Below, one piece after another: positions 1 to 4,625 of a stretch of 5,905 nt of DNA; position 1 is the stretch's first letter; each line of letters starts with the position of its first letter. The position numbers and the translations under genes were made by a program. This stretch comes from Acidobacteriota bacterium (GTDB lineage Bacteria > Acidobacteriota > Aminicenantia > Aminicenantales > Saccharicenantaceae): NCBI GenBank assembly GCA_003476685.1, contig DMVN01000071.1, positions 1 through 5,905 of the forward strand. Direction: 5' to 3'. The notes beneath the pieces were generated by a model. That model did no database searches. It saw nothing but the letters and a program-made list of their open reading frames with translations, and was not told the DNA's origin.

Positions 1-342
1 ACCTTGGCTCCTCACCAGCCAGCCTGTGAAACAAACCGCATGGGCGTTAGTTAATAAATGGTTCCTGCCACTATCAGCAATAGCAGTTATTAATTCCAAG
101 CAAAGAAGGTTTTCTGTAGGCTGATCTGAGTATTGAGCTGAAATCTAATTAAATACTAAGAATTTTTATCGCCGCAATTTTGGCGATTAAGAATTTTACT
201 GAGCAAAGTATTTCTGCTCATCAAGCAATTCTGTGAAGAGCGAAATCTGACTTAATAAAATCGGGAAATTAAAAATAGTCAGAATTAAAATCAGACCGGG
301 CAGATGTTAAAACTTTGTGTGCCAGAAAAATTCTGTTCTAAA
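1..342. other. AT-rich spacer without a convincing gene
   Basis: This stretch is clearly AT-richer than the genes beside it and lies beyond the stop codon of the minus-strand membrane protein. The only open frame entering from the left edge runs in frame 2 (from base 2) to a TGA at 122-124, about 40 codons. It could be the tail of an upstream plus-strand protein, but it shows no recognisable motif and is too short to judge. Frames 1 and 3 close by base 54 and base 29. The rest contains two small hairpins, a repeated TAAGAATTTT and two copies of AATTAAAA (267-274 and 283-290), each linked to a TCAGA. No tRNA, rRNA or strong terminator is visible. Confidence 0.6.
157..220. repeat. Direct repeat enclosing a hairpin, followed by a second hairpin
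   Basis: TAAGAATTTT occurs at 157-166 and again at 188-197. Between the copies lies a perfect inverted repeat, ATCGCC (168-173) and GGCGAT (182-187), with an 8-base loop. A second inverted repeat, TGAGCA (200-205) and TGCTCA (215-220), follows with a 9-base loop. Neither hairpin is followed by a clean T-tract on either strand, so intrinsic termination is not well supported. The elements are directly visible. Their function is unknown, and short repeats in AT-rich DNA can arise by chance. Confidence 0.4.
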
Positions 343-1137
343 TTACCACTTCAGCTCGGAGCCGAACAGCGAATGGGGAATTAAGTAGACCAGCAGGGTG
401 ATGAGGGAAGCGGCCAGCACCCAGCCCCTTTTTGGTTGCGTCCGACGCCCTGAAGCCAGGGCCGCAATCCAGGCCAGCATGGCCACCAGGGTCTTGGTGT
501 CGGTCAGGTCGGAGCCCAGGGGAAAGCCGCTCCAGAAGACACCGAAAGCCATCTTCTGGACGACCGCTCCCAGGATGAAGCCGCCGATGAAGAACAGAAT
601 CGCCGTCCATTTGGTCAGCCGGGTCGGGTCTTCCTGCCGGTTGAGGGCTGCCAGTCCGGACCGGACAGCAAACAGCATGGCCAGGAACATAACGATGACG
701 TGGCCGATTAACACGGCCGGGGCCACCCGCCCCTTAAATCTGATTACGGCCGGTTTTTCTCCCGTGAGCGAGACTTCCTCGGACCCGCTCACCAGGTGTA
801 TATAATATTCCAGCTTGCCGGCTGGCGGTTGTTTTGGCAGGTAGCCGATCAACCTGTTCTCTTCCTGCTTCATGGCCAGGATGTTCCAGGGATTTTCGGT
901 CTTGTGCCGCTTGAACTGTAAAAAGCCCTGAACCCGGCCGCTGAGTTCCGGTGGCAGGTTGACTATCACCTGGCAGCTTCCGCTGGACTCGGCACTCCTC
1001 GGCAGCCGGTATTTAATTTCCTGGCCGAGGAATGAGGCCTGCCCCCGCAGGGGATAGGTCGGCCCGGTCAGGCGCTGATAGACAGCCGAACCCAGAGTGA
1101 TGGTGATGGCCAGCACCCAGAGCAAAACTTTTCTCAT
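343..1137 (-). CDS. Uncharacterised membrane protein: extracytoplasmic beta-rich domain plus four C-terminal helices
   Basis: I do not recognise a named family. The 264 residues begin with a hydrophobic segment (about 4-19) that could be a signal peptide or an anchor. Next comes a polar region (about 20-137) rich in alternating beta-type residues, including a TGPTYP stretch (24-29) and a PPAGKLEYYI stretch (104-113) resembling an Ig/fibronectin-like strand pattern. Four hydrophobic helices follow, near 139-158, 177-195, 214-229 and 238-257. Between the second and third of these is a polar, motif-like loop, FWSGFPLGSDLTDTK (201-215), that looks conserved. The ATG is preceded by GGGAGG about 10 bases upstream. 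The gene starts 26 nt after the stop of the LiaF-like gene, so the two are almost certainly co-transcribed. The predicted layout is an external sensing or binding domain on a four-helix membrane base. Its function is unknown; the coding call is firm. Confidence 0.85.
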   Translation of the reverse strand: MRKVLLWVLAITITLGSAVYQRLTGPTYPLRGQASFLGQEIKYRLPRSAESSGSCQVIVNLPPELSGRVQGFLQFKRHKTENPWNILAMKQEENRLIGYLPKQPPAGKLEYYIHLVSGSEEVSLTGEKPAVIRFKGRVAPAVLIGHVIVMFLAMLFAVRSGLAALNRQEDPTRLTKWTAILFFIGGFILGAVVQKMAFGVFWSGFPLGSDLTDTKTLVAMLAWIAALASGRRTQPKRGWVLAASLITLLVYLIPHSLFGSELKW

Positions 1138-1163
1138 TTTATTATTGCCTCCCGTTCAGGGAT

Positions 1164-1499
1164 TCAGCTTTTTTTGACCCGGGGTTTGATAATAATCCAG
1201 AGCCCGATGATGATCAGCAGCAGCGGCCAGAGGTAGCGCCAGGCATATCTTTCTATCAGGTGCAGTTTTATCGCCTGGAAAAAAGCTCCTAACAATATCA
1301 GGAACAGGGCCTGGTTGGAACGTTTGAAGCCGTTGCCGATGTAGATGGAGACACCGATCAAAATCAGGATGACCGGCCAGTAGGTGGCAATGATTTCCCT
1401 GAAATGAAGGTAGCCCAGCTGCTCCAGCAGGAACAGGGCCCCGATGATTACCAGGAATAAACCCCAGAAAATTCTTCCGTCGCTGCTTTTACTGCTCAA
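1164..1499 (-). CDS. Small LiaF/DUF5668-like four-helix membrane protein, internally duplicated
   Basis: The 111-residue protein is almost entirely membrane segments, near 10-27, 40-56, 63-79 and 89-106, with a basic C-terminus (PRVKKS). It reads as two copies of one hairpin unit: a glycine-containing helix of the LFLVIIGALF type, a short amphipathic link, then a WP-initiated helix. Tryptophan-proline occurs at 41-42 and again at 91-92, exactly 50 residues apart. This unit is typical of the transmembrane part of LiaI/LiaF-like and DUF5668 proteins, some of which act in cell-envelope stress signalling; others are uncharacterised. The C-terminal cytoplasmic or toast-rack domain of full LiaF is absent. 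The start is TTG at 1499-1497, supported by AAGGAG five bases upstream. It is the first gene of a two-gene unit with the membrane protein downstream. Family-level similarity is probable, but the function is not established. Confidence 0.82.
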   Translation of the reverse strand: MSSKSSDGRIFWGLFLVIIGALFLLEQLGYLHFREIIATYWPVILILIGVSIYIGNGFKRSNQALFLILLGAFFQAIKLHLIERYAWRYLWPLLLIIIGLWIIIKPRVKKS

Positions 1500-1504
1500 G
1501 GGTA

Positions 1505-1526
1505 CTCCTTTCTCAAACGGATTATA
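1505..1526 (-). promoter_or_regulatory. Probable -10 box and ribosome-binding site of the two-gene membrane operon
   Basis: A perfect TATAAT reads on the minus strand at 1526-1521, with transcription expected to begin near 1514. The AAGGAG ribosome-binding site (1510-1505) follows directly, giving a very short leader of about 15 nt before the TTG start. No good -35 hexamer lies at 16-18 bp spacing, so the promoter may be weak or activator-dependent. It sits in the 99-nt gap after the phosphofructokinase stop codon and would allow independent expression of the membrane genes, although read-through from the kinase gene is not excluded. Confidence 0.45.
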
Positions 1527-1598
1527 CAGAGGTTTTATACCACAAAGGCTGCTCGCCTGGCTATAAGAATTTTGCCGGTAAGGTTCCAGCGCCGGGCT

Positions 1599-2807
1599 TC
1601 AGTCGGCAGTCAGAATCAGGAAGGGTTTCTTATAGAAGTTCTTGTAGAGCGGCCGCAGCCGGTCCCGGTCGTAATACTTATCCACATCAATTCGCTTCTT
1701 GTAACTGGTCACCACATCCAGCGGGATGTGGTCGTATTCACCGTTGCGGAGGCAAACCATGCGCCCGGTCCGGTTTTCCAGGACCAGGTCCAGGGCCAGG
1801 TTACCGTAGGCCATGGGCACCAGGGAGTCGATGGCATCGGGGTCGCCGCAGCGCACCAGATAACCCAGCTTCTGGTTGATGACATTAACCCGGCGGCCGT
1901 GGTTATACTTGGGCGACAGCTCCTTGAGCATGTTAGAAACCCGGTCGCCGATGCCCCCGAGTTTCTTGTGTCCGTACATATCAGTCTCATCGCTTTCAAA
2001 AATCATGTCCTCGCCTTCGAAAGCGGCTCCTTCCGATACCAGGACAACCGAGTAGTGGCTGGGGTTGCTGGCCCGGTCCTCGCTCATCAACTCGCACAGG
2101 CGGTCAATGTTGAATTTGTACTCGGGAATGACGCAGCGGTCGGCCGCCCCGGCCATGGCCGGCAGCAAGGCGGTGTAGCCAGCATAACGGCCGAAGACTT
2201 CAATCACCAGGAAACGCTCGTGTGAGCCAGCGGTGGTGCGTAGGGAATGGGTCAAGCTGATAGTCCGGGTAACACAGGTGGAAAAACCGATGCAGTAGTC
2301 GGTTCCAGGAACGTCGTTGTCCATGGTCTTGGGGATGGCGATGATTTTGACCCCGATTTTATGCAGCTGTACGGCATAACTCAGGGTGTCGTCGCCGCCA
2401 ATCGGGATCAGATAATTGATTCCCAGGAATTCCAGGTTTTTCAGGACCTCTTCGGTCAGGTCGTTGACTTTCTGGTTGTACTTACCGCGCAGGTGAGCCG
2501 GAACGTTGACGTCCGGTATGCTGCTGGGTCGGGTGCGGGAAGTATGCAGGAAAGTTCCGCCGGTCCGGCCGGCCCGGTTGACCACCTCTTCGGTCAGCTC
2601 GGTAAAGAATTCGTGGTTGGGGGCGTCTTTGTCCCGGATCATTTCCACCAGGCCCGCCCAGCCACGGCGGATTCCGACCACCCGGTAGCCTTCCTTGATG
2701 GCTCTGATGGTTACTGCCCTGATGGCTGGGTTAAGACCGGGAACGTCACCCCCGCCGGTCAGAATTCCGATCACGCCTTTAACCGGTCTGGTCATTTCTC
2801 TGGCCAT
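1599..2807 (-). CDS. pfp: 6-phosphofructokinase (PfkA family), predicted pyrophosphate-dependent
   Basis: This cytoplasmic enzyme phosphorylates fructose 6-phosphate to fructose 1,6-bisphosphate, or runs the reverse if pyrophosphate is the donor. The 402 residues contain the phosphoryl-donor loop GGGDVPGLN (18-26), GGDDT (137-141), PKTMDND (159-165, with the catalytic-base aspartate D163), TTAGSHER (191-198), FGRYAG (205-210), IPEY (227-230) and LGYLVRCGDP (314-323). The residue matching E. coli Gly104 is Asp140, and the one matching Gly124 is Lys160. This Asp/Lys pair is the known signature of pyrophosphate rather than ATP use. Two motif departures are Phe205 where most homologues have Met (MGR) and Cys320 in the usual RGG. 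An upstream ATG at 2813 lies only one base after GGAG. The ATG at 2807 has an ideal 7-base spacing and is preferred. Family assignment is near certain; donor specificity is inferred from the two residues. Confidence 0.95.
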   Translation of the reverse strand: MAREMTRPVKGVIGILTGGGDVPGLNPAIRAVTIRAIKEGYRVVGIRRGWAGLVEMIRDKDAPNHEFFTELTEEVVNRAGRTGGTFLHTSRTRPSSIPDVNVPAHLRGKYNQKVNDLTEEVLKNLEFLGINYLIPIGGDDTLSYAVQLHKIGVKIIAIPKTMDNDVPGTDYCIGFSTCVTRTISLTHSLRTTAGSHERFLVIEVFGRYAGYTALLPAMAGAADRCVIPEYKFNIDRLCELMSEDRASNPSHYSVVLVSEGAAFEGEDMIFESDETDMYGHKKLGGIGDRVSNMLKELSPKYNHGRRVNVINQKLGYLVRCGDPDAIDSLVPMAYGNLALDLVLENRTGRMVCLRNGEYDHIPLDVVTSYKKRIDVDKYYDRDRLRPLYKNFYKKPFLILTAD

Positions 2808-2854
2808 TAGCATTCTCCTTTAAGCTCTGTTACCTGCCTGTTTTTTTACAGGAT

Positions 2855-2882
2855 ATATTAATGCAGAACTGGCCGGCGTCAA
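2855..2882 (-). promoter_or_regulatory. Candidate sigma70 promoter of the phosphofructokinase gene
   Basis: On the minus strand TTGACG (2882-2877, five of six -35 consensus bases) is followed after 16 bp by TAATAT (2860-2855, an imperfect -10). Transcription would start near 2848, leaving a leader of about 40 nt. At the expected start lies a small inverted repeat, CCTGT/ACAGG (2837-2841 and 2848-2852), around a run of six T on the plus strand. The AAAGGAGA ribosome-binding site lies at 2821-2814. Confidence 0.5.
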
Positions 2883-2894
2883 GCCCCTGGCCGG
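2869..2894. repeat. Paired CTGGCCGG sites flanking the kinase -35 box
   Basis: CTGGCCGG occurs at 2869-2876 and 2887-2894, 18 bp apart centre to centre and in the same orientation. The -35 hexamer lies exactly between the two copies. The placement would suit a repressor or activator site. No regulator is encoded in the window, and GC-rich octamers containing GGCC occur by chance, so operator function is only a possibility. Confidence 0.3.
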
Positions 2895-2986
2895 AGAAAT
2901 TTCTTCACCCTCTGAATTATAGGCAAAATCAGAAAGCCAGGCAATCTGGCGAATAACCCAGCCAAAAATCTATCTGAAATTGATTC

Positions 2987-3050
2987 CTTGCCTTTAAGGA
3001 CAATCTGGTCAAAAAAACTTGTCCTCCGGCCTGGAAAGCTGTTAGGCAAG
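2987..3050 (+). other. Possible structured RNA or leader element (nested inverted repeats)
   Basis: CTTGCCT (2987-2993) is perfectly complementary to AGGCAAG (3044-3050). This 7-bp closing stem encloses a second 7-bp stem, AGGACAA (2997-3003) with TTGTCCT (3019-3025), whose 15-base loop is A-rich. A short CC/GG helix could form at 3026-3034. The arrangement resembles a small multibranch fold upstream of the secreted-protein gene. It matches no riboswitch class I know. Single 7-bp matches are expected by chance in a region this size, so only the nesting makes it notable. Confidence 0.22.
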
Positions 3051-3211
3051 TGTTGAATTTAAGTTCAGGGCGGACGGGCAGGATGGAGATGATAAGCAGC
3101 TTAAAAGAGCTGGCCCGATGTCAGTTGCGGTCTGGTCAACAAGCCAGCGGTCAGCTTTGGGCGGGGTGCTGGATGAGACTACTTGTCTTAAACAAACCCA
3201 AAGAATATTAT

Positions 3212-3240
3212 TTCAATTCAGGATTTGATTCAGGTATAAT
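3212..3240 (+). promoter_or_regulatory. Candidate promoter of the secreted-protein gene, with internal ATTCAGG repeats
   Basis: A perfect TATAAT lies at 3235-3240, with only a weak -35 candidate (TTCAAT, 3212-3217) at 17-bp spacing. Transcription would start near 3247, about 30 nt before the ATG. ATTCAGG occurs at 3216-3222 and 3228-3234, a 12-bp period, between the -35 and -10 positions and abutting the -10. A poor -35 combined with direct repeats in the spacer would be consistent with a regulated promoter; that is inference. Confidence 0.45.
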
Positions 3241-3276
3241 TTTATTGCCAAGAGACAGTTTCAAGGAGAGTAAGAA

Positions 3277-4164
3277 ATGAAGAGAAAGCCCTTGGTTGTG
3301 GTCGTGGCTTTAGCCATGTTTTTTGGCCTGTTGACTTTGGCTTCAGCCCAGCAGCAAGCCTATAAAAGTCTGCTGACGGCTGAGCCCAAGCAGATAGACG
3401 GCCAGGAAAATGACTGGGAAGGAGCCAGTTTCCAGAGTTTCAAAAAAGCGGGAGTTGACTACGCGGTAGCCCATGACGGACAGCATCTCTACCTGGTGCT
3501 GGTTTTCCATAATGAAACCGGCCTGAGCACGGCTGATGAAACCGGGATTTATGTCTATCTCAGCCAGGCCGGGAAGAAAAGCAAGGACCTCGGCTTTCAT
3601 TTCATCAAAAAGGTCATTTCGGCTGAGGAAGCCATTGCCAGGCTGGAAGCCATGGGCGAAACCTTAACCGAAGAGAGAAAAGCCCAGGTCAGAGAGAAAA
3701 AAATGCTCGTCCTGTACGAGGGTGAACCAATCGGAAAAAAATTCAAGGCCGACCTGCAAAAGATACAGGGCCAGAAATTCGAGCCGGCTGTTTTCCGGGG
3801 CCGGGTGGATAAGCCAAAGCGGGGACCCGGGGCGGCTGCTTCAGGTCAGGGTGGATTCCAGAAGGCAGTGTTTGAATTCAGGATTCCGCTGCGTCCTTCA
3901 CCGGCTTTGCCACCCCTTCTCGAACCCGGCCAACCCCTCAATGTGGGGATTGAATGGGGCGGGTTGACTGAACAAAGACAGCAAGAGTTGATGGCCAGAA
4001 GAGCCGCGGCTGCCACCAGAGCCACGGCCACCGATTCCCGGATGGTGGTTTCTGGCGATGACCCCAGTGAAGGCGGCTTCGACCGGGGCGGGGGCGAGAT
4101 AGATTTCAAAAACCTGCCGAAAAAATTCAATTTCTGGTTCGGCCTGGTGGTATCGGCGCAGTAA
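3277..4164 (+). CDS. Secreted protein with a CBM9/DOMON-like beta-sandwich domain
   Basis: The 295-residue protein starts with a classical signal peptide: a basic MKRK, a hydrophobic core and probable cleavage after LASA at residue 24. It should therefore be exported. Residues about 33-80 show the opening pattern of CBM9-like / DOMON-like sandwiches: IDG (40-42), DW (46-47), then a YAVAHDGQHLYLVLVF strand pair (62-77). Later strands appear at FEFRIPL (199-205) and LNVGIEWGG (221-229). Between them lies a charged helical insert (about 113-165), which makes the domain larger than a simple CBM9. The tail has an alanine/arginine-rich segment (241-250) and a glycine-rich segment (266-273). Carbohydrate or another ligand may be bound, but no catalytic residues are evident. 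AAGGAG (3263-3268) lies 8 bases before the ATG. No partner gene is adjacent on this strand, so it appears to be a single-gene unit. Confidence 0.85.
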   Translation: MKRKPLVVVVALAMFFGLLTLASAQQQAYKSLLTAEPKQIDGQENDWEGASFQSFKKAGVDYAVAHDGQHLYLVLVFHNETGLSTADETGIYVYLSQAGKKSKDLGFHFIKKVISAEEAIARLEAMGETLTEERKAQVREKKMLVLYEGEPIGKKFKADLQKIQGQKFEPAVFRGRVDKPKRGPGAAASGQGGFQKAVFEFRIPLRPSPALPPLLEPGQPLNVGIEWGGLTEQRQQELMARRAAAATRATATDSRMVVSGDDPSEGGFDRGGGEIDFKNLPKKFNFWFGLVVSAQ

Positions 4165-4193
4165 TACAGACTTTTTGACCACGCCGATTTTTT
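4152..4193 (+). terminator. Probable intrinsic terminator overlapping the secreted-protein stop codon
   Basis: ATCGGCG (4152-4158) pairs perfectly with CGCCGAT (4182-4188). The 3' arm runs straight into TTTTTT (4188-4193). The stop codon (4162-4164) lies in the 23-base loop, so the 5' arm is coding sequence. A competing GTGGT/ACCAC pairing (4147-4151 with 4178-4182) is also possible. The loop is long for an intrinsic terminator, but the stem and U-tract placement is right. Confidence 0.5.
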
Positions 4194-4280
4194 AATTTAT
4201 AGGAAAAATAATAATCCGCCTTATTATCTGACCAATCTCTTAAGAGTATCCAGGCCATCTTGGCGAGCTGAAATATAATC

Positions 4281-4324
4281 TGCCCTGGCAGTGATAGCCG
4301 GGGGCACAGGATGTTTCTTTTTTT
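4281..4324 (+). terminator. GC-rich hairpin with delayed T-tract (second terminator or end of a small RNA)
   Basis: TGCCCTGGC (4281-4289) pairs with GCCG-G-GGGCA (4297-4306), giving nine pairs, one of them T-G, with a single bulged G at 4301 and a 7-base loop. A pyrimidine run, TTTCTTTTTTT (4314-4324), follows after a 7-base gap, which is longer than normal for an intrinsic terminator. It could back up the terminator at 4152-4193 or end an unannotated plus-strand small RNA. Confidence 0.35.
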
Positions 4325-4567
4325 CAAAGGGGGAGGGCGGACTAATTCCGGGCCGGTCAGAGAATTGATCATTTAATAGCTGATAATCTGGTGAACCTTG
4401 CCTCCGCGGTTAGTTTAATAGCGGTAAAGAAGTCTATTTTTAGTTCGGGATAATAAGCTGCGGTGCTGATGCCCTCCACTGTTCTGAGGGGCAGGGCAGA
4501 AGGCGGCCCTTGATTGCAGCCCGTACGTTCCTGGAATTTTCCCGCAGGCACTGCCGAATTCTGGTGC

Positions 4568-4586
4568 TTGAGACGACGTTTGAGAC
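4568..4586. repeat. TTGAGAC direct repeat with 12-bp period
   Basis: TTGAGAC occurs at 4568-4574 and 4580-4586, separated by GACGT. It lies about 40 bp beyond the 3' end of the transporter gene and not near a recognised promoter. It is clearly visible, but its role is unknown and it may be chance. Confidence 0.25.
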
Positions 4587-4625
4587 CTGCCAGGCAGAGG
4601 GAAGTCGGATGGTAGTTGAGAAAAT

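Larger units (their letters stand above)
2814..3276. other. Divergent regulatory region between the kinase and the secreted-protein gene
   Basis: The 463-bp gap separates two divergently transcribed genes. Its left part carries the kinase promoter and its right end carries the promoter and ribosome-binding site of the secreted-protein gene. Between these lie a GCCAG/CTGGC hairpin (2936-2950), nested inverted repeats at 2987-3050 and two copies of CAATCTGG (2942-2949 and 3001-3008). An open frame from a GTG at 3050 to a TGA at 3278-3280 overlaps the next ATG by ATGA, but it has no ribosome-binding site or domain and contains the downstream gene's promoter. I treat it as non-coding. Confidence 0.6.
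4165..4625. other. Convergent non-coding spacer of 461 bp
   Basis: This gap lies between the 3' ends of two converging genes, where long spacers are usually not needed. Open frames of 60-80 codons on the minus strand show no domains, no plausible ribosome-binding sites and no bacterial protein-like composition, so I do not call them. Visible elements are an AT-only hairpin, ATAATAA/TTATTAT (4208-4214 and 4221-4227), a 10-bp palindrome CTCTTAAGAG (4237-4246), a GC-rich hairpin with a T-tract (4281-4324), overlapping CCCTC/GAGGG and AGGGC/GCCCT pairings (4471-4510) and a TTGAGAC repeat (4568-4586). No known RNA family is recognised. Confidence 0.6.

Noticed and set aside
1..124. Possible C-terminal end of an upstream protein in frame 2
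   Set aside because: Forty open codons at a window edge, with no recognisable motif, are insufficient for a gene call.
1572..2225. 217-codon plus-strand frame opposite the kinase gene
   Set aside because: It is the antisense shadow of a clear phosphofructokinase; its composition follows from the codons of the real gene and it has no domain of its own.
2247..2810. 187-codon plus-strand frame opposite the kinase N-terminus
   Set aside because: It is another antisense shadow, without a ribosome-binding site or recognisable motif.
3050..3280. 76-codon plus-strand frame overlapping the next gene's start by ATGA
   Set aside because: The overlap looks like translational coupling, but the frame has a GTG start without a ribosome-binding site, no domain, and contains the downstream gene's TATAAT and repeats.
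3875..3885. AATTCAGGATT inside the secreted-protein gene, identical to part of its promoter (3215-3225)
   Set aside because: It is explained by the codons for EFRI in a conserved strand; a single 11-base match is compatible with chance.
4404..4424. CCGC/GCGG inverted repeat resembling part of a tRNA arm
   Set aside because: No acceptor stem or T-loop consensus is nearby, so there is no tRNA.
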